From Acanthococcus lagerstroemiae (lineage: Eukaryota > Arthropoda > Insecta > Hemiptera > Eriococcidae), in NCBI GenBank assembly GCA_031841125.1, contig CM063110.1, positions 17,045,626-17,109,625 on the forward strand: DNA of 64,000 bases, given 5' to 3'. Positions 1 to 12,509 of the stretch are shown piece after piece. How positions within the stretch are numbered: the stretch's first letter is position 1; each line of letters opens with the position of its first letter. A program made the position numbers and the translations under genes. Under the pieces are notes generated by a model that was not told the DNA's origin, did no database searches, and worked only from the letters and a program-made list of their open reading frames with translations.

Positions 1-2600
1 TCCGTGAGTAAAACTCGATGCAGATTTTATTTCTTTATTGCGTTTTCAGATTCTCTCAATTTTGCTCGTTTAAGTTGTCGCTGAACCCACTGTAAGACAA
101 GAGGGGAGGAAATTCAGTTGTTTCATAGATTTGTTTTCCATTCGAAATTAGTTTCCCGAAGATGTGCATGAAAATAACTCTAAATTTAAAAGCAAAAATT
201 ATTCTCAATTTTTCATAGTAAAGTTTAGATTTTAGTCACCTAAATATAGTCTAGTGGGATGCTCGAATGAAATGACCTAAAATACCCCTATTGTGACTCT
301 TTCATTCTCCGAGTCAAGTCAGTTTTACCTCCTCCCGAAAGTAAAATAACAATTTTGGGGCTCAAATCCAAATTTGATTACAAATCGTTATCAATTTTCA
401 AAATAAACGACCCAAAAACGTTTACTTCGATGTTTTGAAGCCGCGCCACTGTCTCTAATCTGACGCATAAGATTATTCATTCTGTAGCCTAAATCGGGTA
501 TGGATCAAATATCTGCACTTGATGTTTCAATTTAGCAAAGGAAGAGAAAAATTGGTTGGACGCCGCCGCGAATATTTTGGACAAAACAGATGATCTTCCA
601 AGAACCAGGATTTTAACATTTCAAGATCATACCTGCCTCATTTTTCAGCTACTTACATTAGAAAAGCGCACTGAATCGTTACAGAATAAGGGTATCTCCG
701 ATTGTTCTGAAATTTTTATTCTACCAATTGGTTCCTAACTCCCATTCACCTGTCCAATTAGGATTGGGTTTCAAAAAGAAAAGAAGTAAAAAAAGAGTAA
801 TCAGATTTTTGGATTTTGCCCCCTTCCCTCATGATTTCTTCCCGGTGCCTCTGTTCCAAACGGAACACAGAAACTCCTCCATCATCACACCGAGTAGGAT
901 GTTCGGATTCAGCGAAGCAAAATACGAACAACTTTGATCGGTTATTTGGTATCTTTTCCTTGCAAAAAGAAAAGTAAGTGCACCACCAGTCCCTGCTTGG
1001 GACAGAACGGATCTTTTGATCTTTCAAGAAACAAGATCTAGCATTTCAAGATCTTTCTTCGGGGGTTGTTGAGGTGGCTGAATTTATTTTTCGTAAAGAT
1101 TCGGCCCCCATTTCAAAATTGTGGCACCTACAAGGGAGCGTAGGCTCAACATTTTAAGAAATGCAATATGGATATCGTTTCGTAGGTTCTAAGGACCGCT
1201 GAATTCATTTCTGATCACGATTTAACACCCGTTTCGGGGCGGACTGAAGAAATTCTAAAGCATACTACTTTCGTTATATATAATCACTCACAATTCATAC
1301 TGGCACTGACGACACCAATCGGTAAGTAGGGTATTGTGTAAAAATGCTGTCTACCGAAATGAAAATATAATTTACGTCATTACCACCTATAAAATATAAT
1401 CAGATTAGAGAAACAACAGTCGCAGATGGTCAATACCCACCCGAAAAAAAAAAAAAAAAAAAAAAAATGGGAAAGTCAGCTTGAATTATATGTGTATCCA
1501 TATAGTAAGTGTATGTGGAAAAGTTTCTCTTTATTTACTAATACGTCAGCTATATACGTTACATTTGATGGGTTATTGAAAATGAAAAACACAATAACAA
1601 GAGGGAATCTGTTTGCCGTATGCAGAACAAGTGGTGAAATGAAGCATAATAAGAGGGGGACATACGCACAGAAATAAGGGACACGTTGAATTAAATTAGG
1701 AACAGGTGCCTGTTTACCACTTCCAGACTATTATTCTCCCTTTACGGGGCGCTGTCTATAATAACGTACCGTATATGTAGTTTTTCGGACCCTGTTTTCG
1801 ATACGTTCTCTTTTGGGATTAGTCTCCGCGTATTTACTCCTCGTCCTCCGGCGGGATTTGCCAAATCAACCGAAACAAGCGAACTGGCGGATGGAAGAGC
1901 GATACCGATACGAGTCCAGTGGCACTAGTGGCCAGTCGACGACGTGAAGGTGTAGCGATCAATACCCCCTTCACGCAGATCCATCAGTAAGGGCTGGCGG
2001 AATGATAGCCCCCACCCTATTTTGAATCTCGGAATAAAAATGTACCAATCGCTAGTATTTCGTTAATATAAATATTAGTGTCTCTATTTTAAGAATTTAC
2101 GATATTTAACCGGACCACTATTGGAAATTTTCCCTTATCCTATGAATGTAATTTCATCAAAATTTCAGATTTTTAAGGAAATTTTAACACCATTCGGGGC
2201 CTTGAAGCTGAACACGAGATTTACATGAGGATTTGTCAGCAAAAACTTTATTGCCAGAAATCGTCTTCATCGAAGAGAATGAGGCGAATATCAACAACGT
2301 GTCCCAAAAGTAGAGGATTTTCTGAGTAATTCAAGGAAAAAGTCATTCCTAGGTTCAAAATTCAATTCCTGGTGAGTGTTTGAAAGTGGGGTTTCGTAAC
2401 ATATGGTGACTGTGCTCACTATTTTCTGTACTTTCAAATCTGACACGCTCTATGGACCGTAGAAATTAGATTAGAGAACCGGAATATTTTATATCATTTT
2501 GATGAGACATTGCTGAATACATTCTCCAAAAAATTGTAACACCTTCCACCCCATGAATTTTCCCACAGAATTATGAAACGTACGCCAAGTGGTGCCGCGA
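1..2600. other. AT-rich region with no supported gene
   Basis: Open frames here are short and have no recognisable domain. There is a run of 20-odd A at 1445-1467. A block at about 1960-2085 resembles 6575-6780 (both hold GGTAGCC/GATAGCC followed by ACCAATCG) and is listed as a repeat. The stretch at 1830-1960 is CpG-richer than its surroundings but shows no splice-bounded frame. Confidence 0.5.
1960..2085 (+). repeat. Dispersed repeat, copy related to 6575-6780
   Basis: It shares the order GATAGCCCCC, ATTTTGAAT, ACCAATCGCTAG, TTTCGTTA with the copy at 6.6 kb. The family is unknown. Confidence 0.4.
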
Positions 2601-2699
2601 TGGGGCGGCATTGCACATGTTCATGAATGAACAGAGAAAAACTTGTAAATGTAGTGTTTTTGATTAAAAGTGCCAAGTAACCCCAAATTGATTTTTTTT

Positions 2700-4540
2700 T
2701 TTTCATTTATTTTACAGCCGTTCATTCGTTCTACATACGTTAGGCCCCGGAGTGTGGAGGGCCATTGCGACGCCGAATGCACCCATTTCCGGACACTGGC
2801 ATTCATCGCCTTTTTCCACCATAACCTGTCCCTTTCCACTTTTCCCCACAGTATCCCAAATTCCTTCGTAATCTCGTCCCTCCACCTTGTACGTGGTCTA
2901 CCCGTTTTCATTTTCCATTCTTTAGGTGGCCATTCTTCTGTCACCTTTCCCTATTTGTTTATGCCCCTCACCACATGCCCTGCGAGTCCTAATTTTGCCT
3001 TTTTTATTCTCTCTCCAATATCTTTCGAGCTCGTCCTTTCAAGCATTTCTTTCGGACTTATTCTATCTTTAATCTGTATTCCCATAGTATTACGGAGCAT
3101 CCTAAAATGTGTGTTACCCTCAAGTTCTCGTATTATGCCGTAGTCAGAGACCAGGTTTGTGCTCCGTAGGTAAGGGTAGGTATCACACATTGGTCCAGGA
3201 TTTTTATCTTTCCCCTTAGTGGTAAGTTACTCTTTTTAGCATCGCTCTGTGGGCCTAGAAACTTTTCCAAGCTTTCGCGGTTCTTGCCCTCAGCTCCAGT
3301 TTCCCCTTCGTTTTCAAAAGCTACCATTTGCCCTAAATAATTATATTCCTCCACTTTTTCAGTTTCTGTTCTCCAGCTTTAATTTTATCTTCTGAGTGTT
3401 TGACATCAGCTTGGCTTTTGTCAAGTTCATTGACAGTCCCACCCTTCTACTTTCGGTATTGAGTTCTTCTGCCATCTCTTGTAACTCCTCTATTTCATTA
3501 CGTAGTAACACACAATATCATCTGCGTATCGTAGGTTATTCAGCCATAGACCATTTATCCTTACCCCTTTTTTCTCCTGGTTTAATCTCCTGAACATCTC
3601 CTCCAGTACAGCAATGAATAGGTTGGGAGACCGAGAGTCCCCCCAGCTTCACTCCTTTGTGTATTTTAACTTCTTCTCCCACTCTGTGCAACCTAACGTA
3701 TGCTGTTGTATTTTCATACATTTCCCTCAGTAATCTCACTATATCTCTTTCCAATTCCCCCTATTCTGACGCAGGCCCATTCGAGGCGTTTCCGGGATGA
3801 GGTTGCGGTGTCCCAGGGCCAATTTGACATGCGTGCATCGCCATACACTCTTCTATCATCGAATATTTCTTTCCACCTCCTGTTTTTCTATAGTATCCCA
3901 TACTGTCCAGTATTCCACCAAGTCGAATGCTTTATTGAAATCAATAAACAAGTGACATATTGGCATATTACACTTCCTTGTTTTCTCCTAAACTAGAATG
4001 AGTATAAAGGTATGGTCTACAGTTGAGTAACCTGCTCTAAAGCCGGCTTGTTCCACTGGTTAATTTCAACCTAAAGTTTTGTATCTTCTTTTTTTAACAG
4101 TTTTCCAAAAATTTTACTTACATTTGAGGATAGGTTAATAGGTCTATAATTATTCAGGTTGCTCCTGTCTCATTTCTGATTGATGCCATTATTTGGGTGT
4201 GAATCCGGTTTGCACAATTTTGTTAAATAATTTAGCCGTGTAAGGTATAAGTGCATCCGTTAAAATTTTTATTAGTTCGTTCTCTACCCCGTCTGGCCCA
4301 GTTGCCTTTCCTTTTTTTAACATTACTAATATCCTCCGAACTTCTTCATTTATAATTTCAGGCGTAATTTTTTCCTTGTTTTCTTCCCTCTCTTCTGTTA
4401 TTTCTTCTGTCTCTTTCTCATCCTTACCCCTTCCTAGCCTACTCCCATTCTCCTTCCCTTTTTCCGTGTATGGCTCCTTATAAAATTCCGTTGCCTCTCT
4501 TACTATTTCCTGTCTTTCAAAGTTTTTCTTCAAATTTCTT
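2700..4540 (-). pseudogene. RTE-type LINE reverse transcriptase, decayed
   Basis: Reading from 4540 downwards: a charged linker followed by the start of the RT domain (KGKATGPDGVENELIK at about 4250-4310), motif A (FIDFNKAFDLV, about 3915-3945), the catalytic YADD in LRYADDIVC (about 3515-3540), then CVIPTLTYGAQTWSLT near 3170 and the RTE C-terminus GRPRTRWRDEI near 2880. Several frameshifts break it and a dispersed repeat interrupts it near 3.75-3.85 kb. It is an old, dead copy; the endonuclease domain is missing. Confidence 0.85.
3755..3855 (-). repeat. Dispersed GC-rich repeat, partial copy inside the RTE element
   Basis: It matches the copies at 9.0, 32.7, 35.8 and 49.3 kb through the GCGATGCACGCATG and GACACCGCA blocks. 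Its position between RT segments shows it inserted after the LINE. Confidence 0.55.
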
Positions 4541-4940
4541 CGCTTTTATAGCAAATTGATATACTATCGCAAAAAAATCAATAAATGTTAATTATGAGAG
4601 CTCTACTCTTTCTTTACTCCAAAAATCATAAACTCCAAATAAGACAAATCCTTCTCAAGGACAAGACCCTAATATGCAAAGTATATCCTCGGCATCTGTG
4701 AAATGCATAAATATCTGATTTGTACTTGTTCATTCATCAGCAATAAGACAGGACATCAAAATTGATTATTTACCGGATTCAAGAACAAAGTAAACGAGTC
4801 TATGCAAATTCATCAGGTCACTATGCTGATTAATACATAATAGTTATCTTTTATTGTGACCGCGATCAAATTCTACCAAACACATAAAATTTCTTTTAAT
4901 TTTCTTTCGTTATCTGGAACAATTTTTGTAATGCAGTATT

Positions 4941-6570
4941 TATACAAGGGTTAAGAAAAACTAATTTTCTGCGAAACCAGGTGCACGTTGTTTCGCCAGA
5001 CGAGCGGCCTCTTCAACAAGAATGTCATGGGAAATATTCGAGGAAAACTCCGATAAAAAAATTTATCAAGCATCTTCAGTAAACATTTTCTAAATCTCCG
5101 AATTTCATCGGAAATCTTCGGAAAATCTCCTATTTAGGAAAAATTTGCGAAATATCTCCAATGATTTCCGGCGAACTTTGTCAGAAATTTTAAGAAAAGT
5201 CTCTCCAATAATTTCAAACAATTTTATCAAAAGTCATCGAGAAGTATCTCTGATGATTTTGGAAGGATATCCTCAGGAAGAATTTTGATGCTTTCCAGAG
5301 ATTTTCGTCAAAAATGTTCGGAGAAAATCTCCAATGATTTCTGAGGAATTAATCCGAAATCTTGGAGAAAAAATGTGAAGATTTTCGGAGAATTTCATCT
5401 GAAATATTCGAAAAAAGTCCGGTGTTTTCCAAAGAATTTCCTCGAAATTCTTCGGGAAAATTTTCCGATAATTTTTGAAGGATTGGGTCAGAAATTTTCG
5501 GAAAACAACTGCAATAATTTCCGAAGAATCTTATCGAAAATTTTTAGAAAAAATTTACCCTTAATATTTTCGATAAAGTTCCTCGGAAATAATCTCTGAA
5601 AATCAAAGGAATCGTCCCGAATATTTTTCATGAAATTCCTAGGAAATAATCGAAGATATTTTCTGAAGATTTTCGGTACAATTCTTCAAAACTCTTGATG
5701 TTTTTACCAGAGTGCTTTCGATGAAATTCTTCAAAAATTATCAGCAAATTTTCTTAAAGAATTTTAATGAAATTTTTTGGAAAACAATGGAGATATTTTC
5801 TAAAGATTTCCGAAATTATTGGAAATTTTTCCCGAAAATTTACAATGAAATTGCTTAAAAATCATCTGAAATTTTTTCCGAAGATTTACGATGAAATTCT
5901 TCGGAATCATCGAACATTTTTCCAGAAGATTTTCGATGAAATTCATCAGAAACCATCGGAGTTTTTCTCCGAATATTTCCTATGAAATTCTTCAAAAATT
6001 GTCAGGAAATGTTCTCGAAGAATGCTGATGAACTTTCTTGAAAAACATTGGAAATTTTTTCTAAAAATGTTCGATGAGATTCTTCGGAAATTATCAGAGT
6101 TGTTTTCCGAAAATTTCCGATGCAATTCTTTGAAAATTATCAGAAAATTTTCCCGAAGATTTTCGAGGAAATTCTTTGGAAAACACTGGACTTTTTCTGA
6201 TTAATTCCTCAGAAATCATTGGACATTTTCTCCGAACATTTTTGACGAAAACCTCTGAAAAGCAGCAACATTCTTTCTGAGGTTTCCTAAAATTTCTGAC
6301 AAAATTCGCCTGAAACCATTAGAGATATTTCTCAATCGAAAATTATCGCAAATTTTTCCTGAATAGGAGATTCTTCTCGAAGACTTCCGATGAAATTCTT
6401 CGGGGATTTGGAAAATTTTTCCTGATTCTTGATAAAATTCTTCAAAGTCATCGGAGTTTTCCTCGAATATTTCTCATGAACATGACCGCTCGCCTGGCGA
6501 AACAACGTGCACCTGGTTTCGCGAAAAACAAGTTTTCCTATGGGGGAAGGAAAACCGCTGACCCTGTATA
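4941..6570. mobile_element. Inverted-repeat element filled with minisatellite
   Basis: The ends are inverted copies. 4971-5010 (GCGAAACCAGGTGCACGTTG, then TTTCGCCAG) returns as its reverse complement at 6484-6525, and the similarity continues inward to GAAATATTCGAGGAAAACTC and outward to TATACA(A)GGGT / ACCCTGTATA. The arms are roughly 95-130 bp with one ~13-bp indel. The 1.4 kb between them is a degenerate tandem array of GAAATTCTTCGG/CCGAAGATTTTCGAT units. No transposase is present, so it would be non-autonomous. Confidence 0.75.
5030..6470. repeat. Degenerate minisatellite, units of roughly 40-50 bp
   Basis: Repeated variants of GATGAAATTCTTCGGAAA and TTTTTCCGAAGATTTTCGA fill the interval. 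Long open frames on the plus strand (for example 5375-5599 and 5767-5985) come from the repeat and are not genes. Confidence 0.75.
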
Positions 6571-6574
6571 CATA

Positions 6575-6780
6575 CCATTCCTACAAATCAGGGGAGGAGA
6601 CTATCGGATGGTAGCCCCAATTTTGAATAATTTTAACATTAAGAATACACCAATCGTTAGCATTTCTTTAGTATGCGCATTCATTTCATCGTTCCGACAA
6701 ATCAGGGGACGGGGTTATTCGGTGGTAGCCTTACTATCATTTTGAATTCTAGAGTGTGAAGTAGTTTTGAATCCTAGGCC
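6575..6780 (+). repeat. Dispersed repeat related to 1960-2085
   Basis: It contains two internal copies of AATCAGGGGA(G/C)GG followed by CGG(A/T)(T/G)GGTAGCC. It abuts the inverted-repeat element on its right. Confidence 0.4.
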
Positions 6781-7014
6781 GCTCGATTATTCCCAGACTT
6801 TATAAATTACTTACTCTCTTCTAAAACCTCTTTAGCACCTTTCTACGCACTCCTGCCTAAATATGTGGTCCAGAGGAGGTCAGTTGTAATTTTTACCTTT
6901 TAAAGTATAGTCAACTTAGAAGTTTTTTGTTACAGCTTTGACTGTCAGTGTACATACAATATGTTTTCCACCAAGTATTTAGAGCTTTGGTGTAGATGAA
7001 CGACCGTCTAGTCT

Positions 7015-7175
7015 ACCCATATGGGGCATAAGCCTCATCTGACAAGTTTTTCCAGTATTTTTTATTTCGGACGTTGCTGGCCCAGTGAGGACCTACATAA
7101 CTCTGAATTTCGACTAGCCATTTTGTATTAGGCCTTCCTCTGTTTCTTTTGTTGCTTCTAGGTACCCACTGGGCG
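7015..7175 (-). pseudogene. RTE-type LINE C-terminal fragment
   Basis: The frame reads RNRGRPNTKWLVEIQSYVG then HWASNVRNKKYWKNLSDEAY, the standard RTE C-terminal signature (GRPxTRW ... DRxxWKxLxEAxA). Only this tail is seen. Confidence 0.6.
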
Positions 7176-7199
7176 GCCAGCAAGCACTATCCCCCCTTG

Positions 7200-8940
7200 G
7201 TTGGAAGTCTTGTATCCCAGGAATTAGAAAAGGTAAAAAGGTACAATTTGCTATCACGTCCAATGTCACTATTACCCACAATCAGTGTTGTCATATTCCT
7301 CTTCATCATTAGGTGCCTATTTCATATTGGGAACGCCTCCTCCACGATTGGTGTACTTTTGATCCTCAATAGGGAGAAGGTAACTGAAAGGAGCCTTTGG
7401 TCACATTAACGCGACAAAATTACACTTTCAACAGTCATGCATGTAATAAAATCAGTTGAAAACCGGCGTCTCCTATAATAAAAGCTAGTTGCTTTTTTCC
7501 TCTTTTTACGGAGTATGAAATCGGCTTAAAGACTGGAGAAATAAAATTGCATCTCCGGGTTTCCTTCTCGATTTTTTTCTTTTTCGTTTTTCTTTTTTTT
7601 TTTATCTTCTACCGGGTAAAACTTTTATTAGATCTGCTCATTACTGGTCTGGGGTACTGAAATTTTGATGATTTTCAGATTCAACTGTGCCGGCATTCCT
7701 TTGCCGGGAATCTGTTACGATCTGCATTATTTAGTGCGTTTCGCCGCCGCTGCCATTGCCACAGTTCTCGCCGTCCATCTCGGCGTACCTTCCACCGCGT
7801 ATCCCGCCTTACCCTCTTTTTTTTCACTTCTTCGCCAAGTTTCCAATTGTATTTCGCTATATCGTGTATTTCCGTTTTCTTATACGTAGGTATACTCAGT
7901 TTTTTACACTACGCTTTTCCGACAGACGTTAAATCGTTTAAAATGACGTCTGAATTTAGCACGCCCTGATGCCCTCTGCCACAAGGCTGCTGGAAAATCG
8001 CGCGGATACATGTCGGGAAACGTTAAGTCTCTTGACAAAATTTGATTGCGGTTTACTCCCTTACTTTTCTTTCTCACTGTTTGTTGGCAAGAAGGAAGAC
8101 GGAAACATTTTTCCACGGTTGTTGAAACATTAATGTAGTTTATAACTGCGATTAACTTTGCATGCGAGGTGGTCTCGGTGATGGATGACGAAGAGTGAAT
8201 GCTCTGACAGGCGTGGGCGCGCTGGAGTGAGTGGGTGGTTGAACTCGGAAATGTCAACTTAACTGAAATTGGTTAGGCAATTTAGTGATCACGTGTCACC
8301 AACCGAATTACAGATTTAGAATTCTATAGAAGTGGGTACGAATGAAGCTTATAATTCCATTGTCGCAAATTAATTGAAGTGAGAAGTTAGCAACGCAGTC
8401 GCAGTCTACATCATGCAGCAAAGAGGAAATGATAAGGGAAGTAAATATTTTTCAGCTGAATGTTAGTCAACACTGTGTCCCCATTTCATGCCGAACCAGA
8501 GAGCAGGTCCCACTGAATTTCCTGTCAGGTGGTGATATAAGGCGATGCTCTACAGCAGAAAACACATTCGTTTTCCACCAGAGCTCGAGAGACGACCAAG
8601 AAGAATGTCATTAGCACATTGTTCTAGTCAGATATGATACATGGAGCAGGAGAGGTGCGGGACAGTAAGAATGATCGATCCCGGCAACAACAGCGACACC
8701 AATGACGCTATGATCGACTGACTCGCGCCCAACACCTTGGTTCCGGAAATATGCTGAAGAGTAGAAGCAGATGGAGCCGGGTGTCGGCCTTTTGTCTCGA
8801 CCATCATGAAGAAAAAGATGGAGACAGAATAGCCGAGGCAGAGGGCCGACGAACAAAACTCGGCCCACACTCCACATAACTACTCTGAACGATCCTAGAG
8901 CTGCTGCAGTTGCTGCAGATCCCCGACAAGGTTCTCCCAG
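7200..8940. other. Unassigned sequence
   Basis: It holds a pyrimidine-rich stretch (7555-7610) and a CpG-richer block at 7675-7815, open on the plus strand after a TTTTCAG, with a hydrophobic reading (VRFAAAAIATVLAVHLGV). No downstream exon could be joined to it. The frames at 8611-8877 resemble no family I know. Confidence 0.4.
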
Positions 8941-8984
8941 ACGTCACCACCTTCCTCCGTCACCATATGTACCAAGATGAAGAA

Positions 8985-9255
8985 GAGAGGGGTGAAAGAA
9001 GGAAGCGCAATCCGGCTGTTGGGCATTCAAATTCCAGGTTAACGCTGGGTAAGCGTTGCTTTGGTCAGTAGGGTGTCCCAAAGTGCTGGCAGGACAGCGC
9101 GAATCCAAAACAAGGAGAGACGAGATGGGGGCTCGGGCCAGCCTCAGGACGTTCCTCTGGTAACCGATACGATACTCGAAAGGGTAGTTTCTGGCACCAG
9201 GGGTGTGGTGCCTGGGAAACAAATTTGGCATGCGTGCACCGTCATCTTTAAACTT
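8985..9255 (-). repeat. Dispersed GC-rich repeat, near full-length copy
   Basis: The minus strand reads GTGCACGCATGCCAAA, then GAAACTACCCTTTCGAGTAT, CCCATCTCG and GGACACCCTACTGACC, in the same order as the copies at 32.7 and 49.3 kb. Confidence 0.7.
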
Positions 9256-9359
9256 TTGTACAATAACTTTATTCTCATCAGGAAATGAGCAGTGGGGCAT
9301 GGAAGCAATAGCTTCATGCTGTATGGTATTGAGAACCACCGAAAAACACAACCCAAATA

Positions 9360-9985
9360 TTTAACAAACGCAGTTGGCGCATACAGGCGTAACGTGAACC
9401 AAGGAATTGGGGGAGGGGTAGTTACAATGTTATGAGCCCAATGAATAAAAAAATGTTTGATCCCTCCCCAGTATTTTTATTTTAAATAAGTTGTTGGATA
9501 TAACTATGTCTATGGGTGGAAACAGTACAGGTGGGAGGATCGAACAAATGTTGGACAAATAATCATTTGAGGTCGGCACTCCTGGCCTCTAGACCACAGA
9601 CGTTACGCATATGAGCGCAAAGACATAGGTCGCTAATGATGTCATTAATAATACTGATGTCACACGAGTTCTTCAATTAAGTTTTAGATTCATTTAAGAC
9701 ATTAATGTCAAATATAATAATGAAAAAGAAGGGTCATGGTAGATATGAGGTAACAACCGGTATTTCGCGGAGAGCTGACGGGGTTGGTACTGAAAGCAGC
9801 ACCCTGAGAATGGAATCTCAAAACTTTGATTGATTTCTTCAGAAAGTTTAACCCTACAAACCGCCTCAAGAACACGAATTTCTTTCGAGATTTTATTTAT
9901 TTATTTAAAGCCATGTGTAGTACAGGATGTTACTTCCAAAATCATACGATACTCCAGTGAAACACCCTCTACACTGCCCATTTTT
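9360..9985. other. No gene seen
   Basis: AT-rich intergenic DNA between a dispersed repeat and an RTE fragment. No long open frame or clear repeat end was recognised. Confidence 0.5.
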
Positions 9986-10840
9986 GGGCATTGACTTCCA
10001 CCACCCTTTTCCATCTTCTTCTGTCTTGGGCTATGCTGACCCAGTTAGGTCCTACTGCTCGAGTAATTTGTGCAGATATTTCGTAACCGGCCTTCCCCTC
10101 CTTTTTAGGTCATACGGCACCCAGCTTGTAGTGGTCATACTTCACTTTCTGCTCGACTCCCTAGCCAAATGCCCCACATAATTGATTTTCAATTTTTTGG
10201 TTCTGTAGCCAATCATTTCCGCCCCTGTTTTCCAGATGATGTCAATTTTGCAAATTTTATTTTTAATCGTGATCCCCAAGATACTCCTGAGCATCCCGAA
10301 ATGTGTGGTTTTAAGTAAGCTTTTTTGCTTTTTGGATAACGACCAAGTTTGGACACCATACGATAGTACCGGCAGGACCGCGCTGTTAAGTATTCTGATT
10401 TTGTTTTTGACCCTCATTTTACTTTTGAATATAAATTGTAATGACCAAAATGCTTTCCATTCTTTTGTGATTTTTTGTTTCAGTTTTTTATCCATGTAGT
10501 CCCCAAGGGAGCATGACTGTCCGTATGCGCATTTATCAGTTTTTTCAATAGACAGCTTCCCGAAGTCAATTTTACCTGACCCTCCGTCTTTCGTCATCAA
10601 CATAGTTTTTGATGTGTTTATTTTCAAGCCAATTTTGTAACATTCTTCCTTCATCTCCTTAAGCATACCCCCAACTTCCTTTATATCCTTCACTATTAGA
10701 ATAATATCATCAGCAAACCTCAAGTTAGTCAGCCTTCTACCGTTAATTCGAATTCCTTTTTCTTCCCAATTCAGGTTTTGGAATGCTTCCTCCAATACAC
10801 TATTGAACAAATTCGGGGTTTCGAGAATTATAAATAGATG
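9985..10840 (-). pseudogene. RTE-type LINE reverse transcriptase fragment
   Basis: The frame open across 10142-10830 holds LTNLRFADDIILI (catalytic ADD), INTSKTMLMT, NSAVLPVLSYGVQTWSLSK and GMLRSILGITIKNKI. After a frameshift the tail reads VGPNWVSIAQDRRRWKRVVE and a stop. The N-terminal RT motifs and endonuclease are absent; upstream of 10840 the frame no longer looks like RT. This is the least decayed RT in the window. Confidence 0.85.
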
Positions 10841-11182
10841 ACCCTCCTCTCCTCCCATCTCACAATATTCTTTTCGTACGAGTGTTCGGATCGAAATCAA
10901 ATAATGAACAAGGTTAATGTAGGAAAATCTAATTTCTTTTTCGAGAAAAAAAAAAGGTCGGTTCCCTCGAAGAGGGCTAAATCTTACTACTACTAACTTC
11001 GAAATCTTAAACAGCAACGCATCAACAAAAAAAAATCAGGAAGTTCCTGCAATGAACTACAAGGTTTGAGCACTCGGCGCGTACAGCGCTACCTCACACA
11101 AAGAATATTGGTCCATCTTGGATCATAGGTCCAAAATTATGAAAAGAATGTATGCTCAAAACAATAAAAATTTCATTTTGCA

Positions 11183-11188
11183 TTTATT
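11183..11188 (-). terminator. Polyadenylation signal AATAAA for the small gene
   Basis: A canonical hexamer on the minus strand about 100 nt downstream of the TGA at 11288. It supports the gene model and its strand. Confidence 0.5.
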
Positions 11189-11287
11189 TACATGTATATT
11201 GGAAATCTGATTAGAAGAGTAAGACCCGGCCGGATCTGCTTCACTGGACACAGAATACTGACCGGATTCTGATGAGGACGTCAAAGA

Positions 11288-12507
11288 TCAGGTTTTTTCT
11301 TGAGCCAGTTTTTCTGCTAAGAGTTCTTCTGTTATGATTTTAGTTACTTCCGGGTATTCTGATCCTGCAAAAATGATAAAAATTATCAACTGGTCTAAGG
11401 TGCAACAACCGCACGAGTACTTATGATTTATAATCATTACCTGTTAAACTATATACGTTCATTAGAAAGAAAACATTTTGTAGGTGCTTGCGAGTTGAAT
11501 ATATTCCAGACATCTTCAATTTTTCCTTCTCATAACAGAAATCTCCTAGTTAAATTAAAACTACTTCAACACAGCAAAATCATATATTTTCAAAAATGCA
11601 ATATCTAATGATGACAAGAAAATGACATGTATGAACACCGGACAATAGGTTTCACGCCCAACCTGTGAGACTATCACTTCTTCATTTCCACCGCTAGAAG
11701 CGCTAAAAAACGAAGTGGTCCAAGGTACAACAGCTTCTCATATATTCGACGATTTTTAAATCAGAGGGAAGCAGAGTATTTATGATGAACGTTTTCAAAA
11801 CTGCCATATTTTGATAGCGCGGAAGGTCTAATTTATCAGCGGACAATGCCTCATTTGGGCCGTGTCACCAGACTGCTTGCTCAACCTCCACAGAATTTGC
11901 CTCCGTGATTTTCGATATCCTAAACAGACAGAAAACATGTTAGTATTTTGTCCCAAGTAGGCATCTTGGAGACGATAGGGCTGATCAAGGTGTTGCCAAC
12001 GCAGCATCTTTGTTCGGCTAGTAACATTCATAGTTGAACTTCGCTTCGAAGTGAAAAAAGCTTCCGGCAATCAGTAAAAACGTTTATTGTCGCCACATGA
12101 CGCACTGATTACAAGAAATTCAATCCGTAAAAATACCTTTTTCAAAAAAGCAGATAAAAGATTAAAATAGAAAGAAAGAAAAACATTTAAAACTCAGTAC
12201 TACCATAAGATAGACTAAATAGAAAAAAAAAAAAAAATCACAAATATTAACAGAGGTAACAAACGAAAACAATTAAAAATATACATATCATAGTCATCGA
12301 AACTTCTATTACCACATGTTAATCAAAGTGCATACATATAAAAATTTTAATGCGTTATATTAATGATGGATGACTTTAGAAATTACATACGAAATACAAC
12401 ATCGAATACAGAGGCAAGATCCAAAACGAATACAGGTTCAACCTACTGAATCTGCAACGGAGTTTCAAAATTTTCGGTAACTTACCGAAGGATTTTCGCG
12501 TTTGCAT
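11288..12507 (-). CDS. Small three-exon gene, 67-residue protein of unknown function
   Basis: Exons: 12486-12507 (ATG, 22 nt, donor TTCG/GTAAGT), 11441-11545 (105 nt, acceptor AACTAG, donor ACAG/GTAATG) and 11288-11364 (77 nt, acceptor TTTTTGCAG, stop TGA). The phases fit exactly and other frames hit stops. A TGA directly precedes the ATG in frame, so this is the only start in that exon. The protein is basic at the N-terminus (MQTRKSF), has a middle section GIYSTRKHLQNVFFLMNVYS and an acidic/lysine-rich helical tail VTKIITEELLAEKLAQEK. There is no signal peptide or clear membrane span. An AATAAA on this strand lies at 11183-11188, about 100 bases past the stop. I do not recognise the family. 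The first exon is the weakest part, because the Kozak context is poor and a different upstream exon leaving one base would also fit. Confidence 0.5.
11550..12480 (-). other. Intron 1 of the small gene
   Basis: AT-rich. A minus-strand ORF at 11828-12070 (GYRKSRRQILWRLSKQSG) follows a TTTAG acceptor-like site but does not fit the phase of the neighbouring exons, so it is not included in the model. Confidence 0.4.
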
Positions 12508-12509
12508 TC

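Noticed and set aside
5375..6204. Several plus-strand open frames of 60-74 codons
   Set aside because: They are translations of the minisatellite; the low-complexity, repeating residues follow the DNA repeat.
8611..8877. Membrane-transporter-like reading (FFFMMVETKGR, GSIILTVP)
   Set aside because: The resemblance is short, both overlapping frames are equally open, and no other part of a transporter is nearby.
11828..12070. An extra exon of the small gene
   Set aside because: It has an acceptor-like TTTAG but no donor that preserves the phase of the following exon.
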